From contig CALMJY010000082.1 in the NCBI GenBank assembly GCA_937864815.1, forward strand, positions 1 through 36,199: a stretch of 36,199 bases of DNA. The letters are read 5' to 3'. The stretch's first letter is position 1, and each line of letters begins with the position of its first letter. The notes beneath the pieces are model-generated. The model was not told the DNA's origin. It saw only the letters and a program-made list of their open reading frames with translations, and searched no databases. This document shows, in pieces, positions 1-7,155 of this stretch. The stretch is from an uncultured Bacteroidota bacterium. GTDB lineage: Bacteria > Bacteroidota > Bacteroidia > Bacteroidales > VadinHA17. Position numbers and translations under genes: made by a program.

Positions 1-44
1 CACTATCCTCTTCGTCGGCAGCGTCAGATGTGTATAAGAGACAG
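1..44 (+). other. Illumina Nextera adapter contamination (not biological)
   Basis: Bases 12-44 are identical to the 33-base Nextera Read-1 transposase adapter, ending in the mosaic-end sequence AGATGTGTATAAGAGACAG. Bases 4-11 read TATCCTCT, which matches the Nextera i5 index commonly called S503/N503, and bases 1-3 (CAC) match the end of the P5 segment. Genomic sequence therefore begins at about base 45. This is library sequence that was assembled into the contig; it is not a transposon. Confidence 0.97.
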
Positions 45-526
45 GTATTTATACATTAAAGGATAAAATCACAACACCCGACACCCTTACTTCATGCATG
101 ACATTCCCCGAATTTCAGTTGATATGGCATCATAAGCTCTGGGGAACAGGTGATGTAACAAAAGAGTTTAACAATGGCATATTCTTCCATGGCGAGAAAG
201 GAAGCCTGTTTGCCGAAGACTCAAGGATTACATTATTTCCTACAGGAAAAGATGCTCAGAAGGAAGTTTTGAACGTACCGACTGAAATGATGCAGGAAAA
301 GCATGTTGAGAATTTTCTGAATGCAGTGAAAACAAAGAACCCAAAACTAATTAACTGTACACCGGAAGATGCATTCCGGTCAACTGCTGCAGTCCAACTG
401 GCAATGATCTCATACAATACCGGATCATTAGTAAAATGGGACCCGGAAAAGAAGATTATTTCAGGTAATCCGGAAGCAACAAAATTACTGAAACGTGATT
501 ATCGAGGTATGTTAATACATCCATAA
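45..526 (+). CDS. Gfo/Idh/MocA family oxidoreductase, C-terminal part (5' truncated)
   Basis: The reading frame is open from the end of the adapter to the TAA at 524-526, so this is the last ~160 residues of a longer protein; an internal ATG lies at 98. The visible part matches the C-terminal substrate-binding domain of Gfo/Idh/MocA sugar oxidoreductases in Bacteroidota: the beta-sheet stretch with FPEFQLIWHHKLWG, then GIFFHGEKGSL, a VENFLNAVKT helix, and the terminal DAFRSTAAVQLAMIS helix followed by a tail ending in YRGMLIHP. The NAD(P)-binding Rossmann domain should lie in the missing upstream sequence. Family members oxidise or epimerise sugars and inositols, and many Bacteroidota members are exported by Tat. 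The next gene starts 21 nt downstream on the same strand, which suggests an operon. Confidence 0.85.
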
Positions 527-547
527 AACATTAAATAACAACAATAT

Positions 548-1627
548 ATGATGAATACTTCGCGCAGAAGTTTTATTAAAAAGGCAGGACTTACATCAGT
601 CGGATCACTGGCTGGTTTAACAGCATTTGGTCAGAATAATCTTAATGAAAACAAAAGATCTGATTCTGTATTAATCTCTAAATCCACAAAGTCAAAAAGA
701 GATCTGGTTATGCAGGTTCTGGATATGTCAAAAACTCCTGATTATGTACCTGCAGGCTTTTTTATGCATTTTGGGGTGAAAGGAGATGCAGCAGTAAAAG
801 CACATGCTGATTATTTCAGGGCTACAGGGATGGATTTTGTCAAGATCCAGTTTGATGAACAGGGGCTTCCTGAAAATAAAGAGATTAAAACCCCTGAAGA
901 CTGGGCCAGGATACCCATACTCAGTGAGAAATGGTTTGAACCTTCACTTTTTCTGCTTAAGAATCTTATTAAAGAGCTGAAATCGGAGGCATTGATCATT
1001 CAGACACTCTATTCACCATTCCAGATGGCAAAGCAGGCTGTTCCTGTTGACACCCTGCTTAAACATGTCAGTCAGGATGCAGAATCAGTTTCACGGGGAA
1101 TGGAAAACATTACGCTGTCGATTATGCATTTTGTAAATGCTGCTGTAAAAATGGGTGTTGATGGATTCTATACCTGCACACAGGGAGGTGAAACCAACAG
1201 GATTGCTGACAGAAACCTGTTTAACAGGACTGTCAAGAATTATGACATGATCCTTTACAAGGAAGTATCAGAACTGGTTCCATTCAATATCCTTCATATA
1301 TGTGACTATGAAGGTTCCTATGAAGGCTTTGAATCGAAATTCCGTGATTATCCGGGAGAAGTTGTAAATGTTCCTCTATCTGCTGACGGTAAAACATTAA
1401 CTCTTATTCAGGCGTCTGCAATTTTTAAGCGTCCTGTAATGGGTGGACTTGACAGACACGGAATATTAAGTACCGGTTCACCTGACGAAGTCAAAAAGGC
1501 AGCAATTGAAGTGCTGAAAAATGCTCCTCCGAACCTTATCCTGGGGGCTAACTGTACAGTAGATTATAAGATCCCTGTTGAAAATCTTAAATCTGCAATT
1601 AAAACTGCTCATGAATTCAGAATGTAG
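548..1627 (+). CDS. Tat-exported uroporphyrinogen decarboxylase-like protein (UroD/MtaA superfamily)
   Basis: The 359-residue protein opens with a twin-arginine signal (SRRSFIKKAG, then a hydrophobic stretch to about residue 28). The rest resembles the UroD superfamily (COG0407), which includes true UroD and the zinc-dependent corrinoid/CoM methyltransferases MtaA and MtbA. The sequence shows H250-x-C252 (in LHICDYEG) and C336 (in ILGANCTV), the HxC...C spacing expected of the zinc-thiolate methyltransferase branch. The C-terminal ANCTVDYKIPVENLKSAI block is typical of the superfamily. True UroD is cytoplasmic, so a Tat signal argues against a role in haem synthesis. It sits in a + strand cluster with oxidoreductases and an esterase. 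The substrate is unknown; methyl transfer is inference. An alternative start is the second ATG at 551. Confidence 0.75.
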   Translation: MMNTSRRSFIKKAGLTSVGSLAGLTAFGQNNLNENKRSDSVLISKSTKSKRDLVMQVLDMSKTPDYVPAGFFMHFGVKGDAAVKAHADYFRATGMDFVKIQFDEQGLPENKEIKTPEDWARIPILSEKWFEPSLFLLKNLIKELKSEALIIQTLYSPFQMAKQAVPVDTLLKHVSQDAESVSRGMENITLSIMHFVNAAVKMGVDGFYTCTQGGETNRIADRNLFNRTVKNYDMILYKEVSELVPFNILHICDYEGSYEGFESKFRDYPGEVVNVPLSADGKTLTLIQASAIFKRPVMGGLDRHGILSTGSPDEVKKAAIEVLKNAPPNLILGANCTVDYKIPVENLKSAIKTAHEFRM

Positions 1628-1702
1628 TATTATCTTTTATATTGATTTTATTGTGAAATAGTTAACACATATGGGATTATGATAAATAAATCCAACAGAA
1701 CT

Positions 1703-2608
1703 ATGACTAACCGCAGGGAATTTATCACTAAGGTCTCAATGCTTGCAGCATCAGGACTTATACTTCCTAATGTTATTACTAATGATTTTAACTCAGGGGA
1801 GGGATTAGTAATGCCATCGATAAAATTGGGTACTAATACTATCAGCCGCATTCTTTGCGGTTCAAATCCCTTACTGGGCTACTCGTACATGGGACCGCAC
1901 ACCGACAGGCAGATGAAGGATTATTATACCACTGAGCGGGTTGTGGAATTACTTCTGAATTGTGAAAAGGCAGGCATCACGGCACACCAGTCATCCTCAA
2001 GATTCGATTACATGAATATGCTTAGGGAACGTGGATCGAAAATGAAGATCATCACTCTCCAGTCAGACCGCAAGGATATAGAAAGTGCAATTGAAAATGC
2101 CTCCCCGATAGGTCTGGCCCATCATGGTGGCGTTACTGACAGATTGTTTGCTGAAGGAAAATCTGAAATTGTCCGTGACTATGTTAAGGCTGTAAAGGAT
2201 AAAGGGATTCTGGCAGGTGTATCTGCGCATAATCCTGATGTTATAAAGGAAATAGCAGACAAAGGCTGGGAAGTTGATTTCTTTATGACTTGCTTCTATT
2301 ATCTTACCCGTAAATTGGATAAACCGGAATCTCTTCCGACGCTACCAGTCGGAGCATATCATTTTATGAAGGATGATCCTCAAAAAATGACACAGGTTAT
2401 AAGACAGGTGAAACAGCCCTGCCTGGCTTTTAAGATACTCGGGGCCGGCCGGCACACTTCAAGCCAGAAAGAGGTTATAACCGCATTTAAATATGCTTTC
2501 GAAAACATCAAACCAACTGACGGTATAATCGTAGGCATGTTCCCCTGGTTTTTCGACGAAGTAAGTGCAAATGCTCAGTATTCAATTGAATACGGAAAAA
2601 ATAATTGA
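1703..2608 (+). CDS. Tat-exported TIM-barrel-like protein, unknown function
   Basis: I do not recognise a characterised function. The ORF is open from an ATG at 1679 (309 aa), but the ATG at 1703 gives a normal Tat leader (MTNRREFITKVSMLAASGLI), so I prefer that start (301 aa). After the leader come IKLGTNTISRILCGSNPLLG, alternating beta/alpha segments (MKIITLQ, GLAHHGGVTD, GILAGVSAHN, VDFFMTCFYY, CLAFKILGAGR) and a final DGIIVGMFP. This order resembles an aldo/keto-reductase-like TIM barrel, but the AKR Asp-Tyr-Lys-His tetrad is not evident. It lies 75 nt after the UroD-like gene and 54 nt before a real aldo/keto reductase, so it probably belongs to the same operon and acts in the periplasm. 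Confidence 0.7.
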   Translation: MTNRREFITKVSMLAASGLILPNVITNDFNSGEGLVMPSIKLGTNTISRILCGSNPLLGYSYMGPHTDRQMKDYYTTERVVELLLNCEKAGITAHQSSSRFDYMNMLRERGSKMKIITLQSDRKDIESAIENASPIGLAHHGGVTDRLFAEGKSEIVRDYVKAVKDKGILAGVSAHNPDVIKEIADKGWEVDFFMTCFYYLTRKLDKPESLPTLPVGAYHFMKDDPQKMTQVIRQVKQPCLAFKILGAGRHTSSQKEVITAFKYAFENIKPTDGIIVGMFPWFFDEVSANAQYSIEYGKNN

Positions 2609-2656
2609 CCGCAATACAGTAAGACCGCAAGACTGCAAGACACCAGACCGCACGAC
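2607..2656. repeat. Degenerate 8-bp tandem repeat (GACCGCAA type)
   Basis: The short gap before the aldo/keto reductase contains imperfect copies of an octamer: GACCGCAA, then TACAGTAA, GACCGCAA, GACTGCAA, GACACCA, GACCGCAC and GAC. No promoter or hairpin is obvious. It resembles the other short-unit intergenic repeats of this contig. Confidence 0.7.
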
Positions 2657-2662
2657 AATAAC

Positions 2663-3646
2663 ATGAAATTCAGATCATTCGGAAATACTGATATTAAGCT
2701 ATCTGCAATAGGCTTAGGCTGCATGAGCATGAGTCATGCCTATACCGGAAGAGATGATACGGAAGCAATAGCCACGATGCACAGGGCTCTGGATCTTGGT
2801 ATCAATTTCTGGGATACAGCAGATATGTATGGCAATGGTGAAAACGAAATACTTATTTCAAAAGTGCTTGCCCCGAATCGTGATAAAGTATTCATTGCAA
2901 CCAAATTTGGATTTAAGGCAGACAAGGATTATAATTTTATTCTCGACGCTTCGCCAGCATACATGAAAAGAGCAGTTGAGGATAGTCTCAGGAGACTGAA
3001 AATTGAAACAATTGACCTTTATTATGCCCACCGTATCGATCCGAAAGTACCGGTGGAGGAGATGACAGGTGCAATGAGTGAACTTGTCACACAGGGAAAA
3101 GTACGTTACCTTGGCTTATCTGAAGCTTCAGCGGGTTCTATAAGAAAAGCCAGTTCAGTTCATCCAGTTTCTGCACTGCAGAATGAGTATTCTATTCTCA
3201 CACGCGACTCGGAAAAAGAGATGATTCCTCTTTGTAAAGAGCTGAATATCTCTTTTATACCTTTCAGCCCGTTATCAAGGGGACTGTTTACAAACACCCT
3301 TGACATGGAAAAGGTGGATGAGAATGATTTCAGAAAACAGCTGCCGCGTTTCACAGGTGTACACTGGAAGAATAATCAGAATCTGGCCCGGGCTTTCGCT
3401 GAAATGGCTGTTGAAAAACACTGCACTCCCGCACAGCTTGCACTTGCATGGATTCTGGCTCATGGCGATCATATAATACCCATACCAGGTACAAAGCACC
3501 GGAAATATCTTGAAGACAATGCAGGAGCGGCCGACATAACATTCACCCCAGCTGATATAACAGATATTGATGATTTATTAAAGCGATTTCCTGATATAGG
3601 TCCCCGTTATACTGAAAAGTTTGCCAAACAGCTGGACAATAGCTAA
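2663..3646 (+). CDS. Aldo/keto reductase
   Basis: A 327-residue NAD(P)H-dependent oxidoreductase of the AKR superfamily (TIM barrel), close to the usual family length. The catalytic tetrad is complete: D51 and Y56 ([15 protein letters not shown]), K81 (FIATKFGF) and H123 (YYAHRIDP). The N-terminal signature [17 protein letters not shown] and the C-terminal cofactor-binding segment [15 protein letters not shown] are present. There is no signal peptide, so it acts in the cytoplasm, unlike its exported neighbours. Members reduce aldehydes and ketones of sugars and other carbonyls; the substrate here cannot be read from sequence. The secreted hydrolase gene follows after 10 nt, so co-transcription is likely. 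Confidence 0.93.
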   Translation: MKFRSFGNTDIKLSAIGLGCMSMSHAYTGRDDTEAIATMHRALDLGINFWDTADMYGNGENEILISKVLAPNRDKVFIATKFGFKADKDYNFILDASPAYMKRAVEDSLRRLKIETIDLYYAHRIDPKVPVEEMTGAMSELVTQGKVRYLGLSEASAGSIRKASSVHPVSALQNEYSILTRDSEKEMIPLCKELNISFIPFSPLSRGLFTNTLDMEKVDENDFRKQLPRFTGVHWKNNQNLARAFAEMAVEKHCTPAQLALAWILAHGDHIIPIPGTKHRKYLEDNAGAADITFTPADITDIDDLLKRFPDIGPRYTEKFAKQLDNS

Positions 3647-3656
3647 TTAATAAAAT

Positions 3657-4787
3657 ATGAAAAGGATTAAATCATTTTTCTTCCTTGCCGGTTTCCTGAT
3701 ATCTCTTCTTTCCACTGATATAATATCCGGACAGAATTCAGTTACACCTGACAGTATCTGGCAGAAACCATGGGATGGAGTACCTGAGTATTATCAGAAA
3801 TGGAATTATCCCGATTATAAGTTCCCTGAAAAACTTTCAGAGTGGAATATAAAGAGAATAGAAGTCAGGGAAACTCTCAGGAATCTTCTTGGAGATATCC
3901 CTGAACGGCCGTCAAAACTGAAAGTAAAAACTCTTTCAAGGGAAGTGAAAGATGGATATATTCTTGAAAAGTTCCTTATTGACAATGAAATAGACTCCTG
4001 GATTCCCGGTTATCTGGCAATTCCGACAAACGTTAAGGGTAAAGTTCCGGTAATTGTCGGATTACACGGACATAGCAGCAGTAAGGAGAATATTTTCGGG
4101 TACAATTCAAATACTGCACAGGATGTACTGGCCCTTTTAATCTCAAACGGTTACGCAGTAATGGCAATCGACAGTTACTTTAATGGAGAAAGACTGGGAA
4201 CAGGACCTGCAGGAGAATCTGAGCGACAGGAAAAAGGTTCTGACCAGGAATTATCCCAGTTCAAGTTAAATCTCTGGTTCGGCCGTTCACTTTGGGGTAT
4301 GCAATTGAGAGACGAACAGATAGCGATAGATTATCTTGCAAGCCGGCCTGAAATTGACGCAGGAAGGATAGGAGTGGAGGGAATGAGCATGGGGAGCACC
4401 AGGGCATGGTGGCTGGCAGCGCTTGATGAAAGGGTTAAAGCTGTTGTTGGAGTGGCATGCTTTACCAGGTATAAGGAACTTATTGAGCAAAGGCAGCTTA
4501 AAGCACACGGCATTTACTACTTTGTTCCTGGAGTTCTTAATTATTTTGATACTGAAGCAATTATGGGGCTTATTGCACCCAGGCCATTCCTTGTTCTTAC
4601 AGGTGACAGTGATGCCGGTTCACCTCTGGCAGGAATGAATGTGCTTGAAAACAAACTCAATAGAGTTTATTCTCTTTATAACAAAAATGAGAATTTCAAA
4701 AGTATAATCTATAAAAACACGGGGCATGTCTTTACAGATGAAATGAAGATCGAAATGCTGGACTGGTTTAATGAGTTCCTCAGATAA
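3657..4787 (+). CDS. Secreted alpha/beta hydrolase (dienelactone hydrolase / acetyl-xylan-esterase-like)
   Basis: A 376-residue protein with an N-terminal signal peptide (MKRIKSFFFLAGFLISLLST). The alpha/beta-hydrolase fold shows an oxyanion-region motif PVIVGLHGHSSS and a nucleophile elbow GMSMGS with Ser244. Asp317 or Asp319 (LTGDSDAGSP) and His357 (NTGHVF) complete a likely Ser-Asp-His triad. The arrangement is like the large Abhydrolase_7/acetyl-xylan-esterase group in Bacteroidota, which remove acyl groups from polysaccharides in the periplasm. It is the last gene of the 5' cluster and converges on the Ldh-family gene with only 22 nt between stop codons. No strong terminator is visible there. 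An exact ester substrate cannot be assigned. Confidence 0.85.
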   Translation: MKRIKSFFFLAGFLISLLSTDIISGQNSVTPDSIWQKPWDGVPEYYQKWNYPDYKFPEKLSEWNIKRIEVRETLRNLLGDIPERPSKLKVKTLSREVKDGYILEKFLIDNEIDSWIPGYLAIPTNVKGKVPVIVGLHGHSSSKENIFGYNSNTAQDVLALLISNGYAVMAIDSYFNGERLGTGPAGESERQEKGSDQELSQFKLNLWFGRSLWGMQLRDEQIAIDYLASRPEIDAGRIGVEGMSMGSTRAWWLAALDERVKAVVGVACFTRYKELIEQRQLKAHGIYYFVPGVLNYFDTEAIMGLIAPRPFLVLTGDSDAGSPLAGMNVLENKLNRVYSLYNKNENFKSIIYKNTGHVFTDEMKIEMLDWFNEFLR

Positions 4788-4809
4788 AGCAATATTGTCT
4801 TAATTTAAA

Positions 4810-5919
4810 TTATTGTTTTTCAAAATATTGAACATAATTATCTAAACTATACGTTTTGCATATTCCTCTGAATTCATCCAGGAGCTGATCGTTGAAAGGA
4901 ACTCCATTGTCTTTTCTATCCATCCATGTCAGATATTCCTTTTCACCGGCCGTATATATCCTGTCCTGTCCCGGCATTTTTCTCGAGGCTCTTAGTTCAC
5001 GGAGAATATCACCGGTTGTCTTCTTAAAATCAGAAACCTCTGTAAAAGCATTAATGTCAACAGCAATAAAAAAGTGTCCAATTGGGTAAGGAACTTTTTT
5101 TCCATCCTTCACACCAAGCAGCATCTTCATGAAAGCGCCATGCTGTAAAGCTGCTGAAAGTATCTCAACTACAGTGGCATAGCCATATCCCTTATATCCT
5201 GCTGTCTCCTCACCAACACCTCCCAGGGGAGTCAGAGCAGCTTTCCCTGCTATAAGGTCCTTGAGAACCTCTTCAGAATTTATTTTGCTTTCACCATTTT
5301 CATCAATTACCCAGCCTTTGGGAAGATCTTTTCCTTCACGTGCATAAAGCTCAACCTTCCCCCGCTGAGTGATTGAAGTCGCACAATCAAGAAGAAACGG
5401 AAATGGTTCATCACTGGGCATGCCAAATGTCAAAGGATTCGTACCGAGCATATTTTCAATCCCAAAAGTAGGAGCAATGGAGGGCCTTGCATTGGTACCG
5501 GTAATACCAATCATGTTCTCTTTAACAGCCATCAGCGGATAATATCCTGCAAACCCATAATGGGTTGAATTTCTGACAGCTACCATTCCCATTCCATATT
5601 TCTTTGCCTTCTCAATGGCAAGTTTCATGGATTTGTATCCAACAACATGGCCCATACCATTATGACCATCAACTACAGCTGTGGCGAGACCATCCTTTAC
5701 AATTTCAAATTCGGTAACGGGATTTAGAATGCCGTCTTTTATCCTGTCGAGATAAATTGGCTTAAGACGATTTACACCGTGGGAATCAAAGCCGAATTTG
5801 TCAGCATTCACAAGAACATCGCAAACAATTTTTGCATCCTGTTCAGGAATACCTGATTTGACCATTACCTCTACCATGAATCTTTCAATGACTTCAAAAG
5901 GAACAGACTTGCTTTTCAT
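4810..5919 (-). CDS. Ldh family oxidoreductase (malate/L-lactate/ureidoglycolate dehydrogenase type)
   Basis: The protein matches the Ldh_2 family, whose members use NAD(P) to interconvert 2-hydroxy and 2-keto acids (malate, L-lactate, ureidoglycolate, 2,3-diketogulonate). Characteristic segments are GFDSHGVNRLKPIYLDRI, the HNGMGHVVGYKSMKLAIEKA helix, RNSTHYGFAGYYPLMA, GTNPLTFGMP and the glycine-rich GGVGEETAGYKGYGYA. There is no signal peptide. The first ATG (5943) would overlap the upstream TPR gene by 17 nt; the ATG at 5919 gives 369 aa, starts just after that gene's stop and yields the usual family N-terminus (MKSKSVPFEVIERFMVE), so I chose it. It is transcribed with the TPR gene. A role in sugar-acid catabolism is plausible but inferred. 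Confidence 0.9.
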   Translation of the reverse strand: MKSKSVPFEVIERFMVEVMVKSGIPEQDAKIVCDVLVNADKFGFDSHGVNRLKPIYLDRIKDGILNPVTEFEIVKDGLATAVVDGHNGMGHVVGYKSMKLAIEKAKKYGMGMVAVRNSTHYGFAGYYPLMAVKENMIGITGTNARPSIAPTFGIENMLGTNPLTFGMPSDEPFPFLLDCATSITQRGKVELYAREGKDLPKGWVIDENGESKINSEEVLKDLIAGKAALTPLGGVGEETAGYKGYGYATVVEILSAALQHGAFMKMLLGVKDGKKVPYPIGHFFIAVDINAFTEVSDFKKTTGDILRELRASRKMPGQDRIYTAGEKEYLTWMDRKDNGVPFNDQLLDEFRGICKTYSLDNYVQYFEKQ

Positions 5920-5926
5920 AGTATGA

Positions 5927-6583
5927 TTATCTTTTTTGTTCATTTAAATTAACATCAGCACAATTGACTTTAATAATAAAATCAGCTTCTTCAAGTCCCA
6001 TTTTTCTGGCTTCCAGCAGATCCCGACAGCCTGACTCTTTCTGACCAGTATCAATTTTAGTCATCCCAAGCCAGTAATATGCCCTGCTTTTCTGAATTTT
6101 TGTACTATACATAGATTTCAATACCTGCTCGAAATCTGTCATTGCACCACTGAAATCTCTTAATTGGTATTTCGTCTGTCCCCTGATAAGATAATATTTT
6201 GATTCATCAGCAACGCCAGATAGTGCTCTGGTAAAATCAGAGAGAGCTTCTTCATACCTTTTAATACCAAACCACGCCCACCCTCTACGCCCAATTGTTT
6301 CATAATCGTAGGGCTTTAATTCAAGTGCTTTATTGTAGTCATCAATTGCGCCTTCATAATCATACAGATAGTACTTTGACACTCCTCTGTTCTCATATGC
6401 TTCCACAAATCCTGAATCGCGTCTAATTGCTTCTGAAAAGTCTTTGATCGCAGCCTTGTAATTTTCCAGATAGATAAATTCAGTCCCCCTTAAAAAAAGC
6501 CTCTTCGCTCTGTAATCATGAGTCTGGCTGATTCCTTGAAGCAAAATGCAAACCGTCAATGCTGATAAAAACAGTCTTTTCAT
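5927..6583 (-). CDS. Secreted tetratricopeptide-repeat protein
   Basis: A 218-residue protein with a signal peptide (MKRLFLSALTVCILLQGISQ) followed by about four TPR units covering most of the chain. Clear repeats include the segments AIKDFSEAIRRDSGFVEAYE, AIDDYNKALELKPYDYETIG, ALSDFTRALSG and AMTDFEQVLKS, each with the expected A-helix/B-helix spacing and the conserved Gly, Ala and Tyr positions. TPR proteins act as protein-protein scaffolds; no enzymatic domain is visible. Its 3' end abuts the Ldh-family gene, so the two are probably one transcript. The functional link between them is unknown. Confidence 0.88.
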   Translation of the reverse strand: MKRLFLSALTVCILLQGISQTHDYRAKRLFLRGTEFIYLENYKAAIKDFSEAIRRDSGFVEAYENRGVSKYYLYDYEGAIDDYNKALELKPYDYETIGRRGWAWFGIKRYEEALSDFTRALSGVADESKYYLIRGQTKYQLRDFSGAMTDFEQVLKSMYSTKIQKSRAYYWLGMTKIDTGQKESGCRDLLEARKMGLEEADFIIKVNCADVNLNEQKR

Positions 6584-6648
6584 TAATTATATAATATTGT
6601 ATATCAATACGATATCAATATCAAATTACCTGGAAAATGAAAAATCCT

Positions 6649-7083
6649 TCACTGTTTCTTATATATACTCCTATAGTCTGACCTGATAAGATGTCCGTCA
6701 GATGTCTCCTGCACTGCCCATTGCAGTGTAAGATCAGTTTTACTCACAGAAAATTGCGCAGTCTGTACAATACCACTGTTTCCGGTCATCAGAAGAAGTT
6801 CACCATCTACTGTCCAGTAAAAAGCATCTGATATAACTCCTTTAACATATTTATTTGCAGTACCATCATCCATTATTTCAAGAACTATATCGCCTTCATT
6901 ATAAGTTTTGGTCGTCTCGCTTTGTTTTACATTGTCATAGTAATTAACTGTTTCCAGTGATACCTGATTCCATCTGCCAATCAGCAGTATAGTTGCATCA
7001 TCAGGTTCCTTTTTGCATCCGCTCACGAATAATGCTATTACTGTTATAACAAAAATAAATTTCGAAAACATGTTGATCATCAT
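6649..7083 (-). CDS. Lipocalin-like lipoprotein, hypothetical
   Basis: A small protein with a lipoprotein signal: a hydrophobic core FIFVITVIALFVSGC with the lipobox FVSGC, then KKEPDD. The mature part (about 120 aa) begins LLIGRWNQVSLE and alternates short strands (DIVLEIMDDGTANKYV, FYWTVDGELLLMTG, DLTLQWAVQ) as in the lipocalin-like domains of many Bacteroidota lipoproteins. The longest frame begins at a TTG (7089); ATGs at 7083, 7080 and 7071 are more credible. The 7071 ATG gives the most compact signal peptide. It is probably anchored in the outer or inner membrane facing the periplasm. Function is unknown. Confidence 0.75.
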   Translation of the reverse strand: MMINMFSKFIFVITVIALFVSGCKKEPDDATILLIGRWNQVSLETVNYYDNVKQSETTKTYNEGDIVLEIMDDGTANKYVKGVISDAFYWTVDGELLLMTGNSGIVQTAQFSVSKTDLTLQWAVQETSDGHLIRSDYRSIYKKQ

Positions 7084-7087
7084 AGTC

Positions 7088-7112
7088 AATATTTGTTAAT
7101 ATTTGTTAATAT
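7088..7112. repeat. 10-bp direct repeat (AATATTTGTT x2.5) upstream of the lipoprotein gene
   Basis: AATATTTGTT occurs twice in tandem, followed by a partial third copy (AATAT), directly upstream of the lipoprotein start. It may be a promoter-proximal site or simply AT-rich slippage. Confidence 0.5.
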
Positions 7113-7155
7113 AAATATACTAATAAAATAGCTTCTCTGAGAACCCTGTCAAAAG

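Noticed and set aside
548-1627. Genuine uroporphyrinogen decarboxylase (hemE)
   Set aside because: The Tat leader, the HxC...C motif and the gene context do not fit haem biosynthesis.
4787-4830. Bidirectional terminator between the esterase and Ldh genes
   Set aside because: Only a weak 5-bp AT-rich complementarity is present, with no GC stem.
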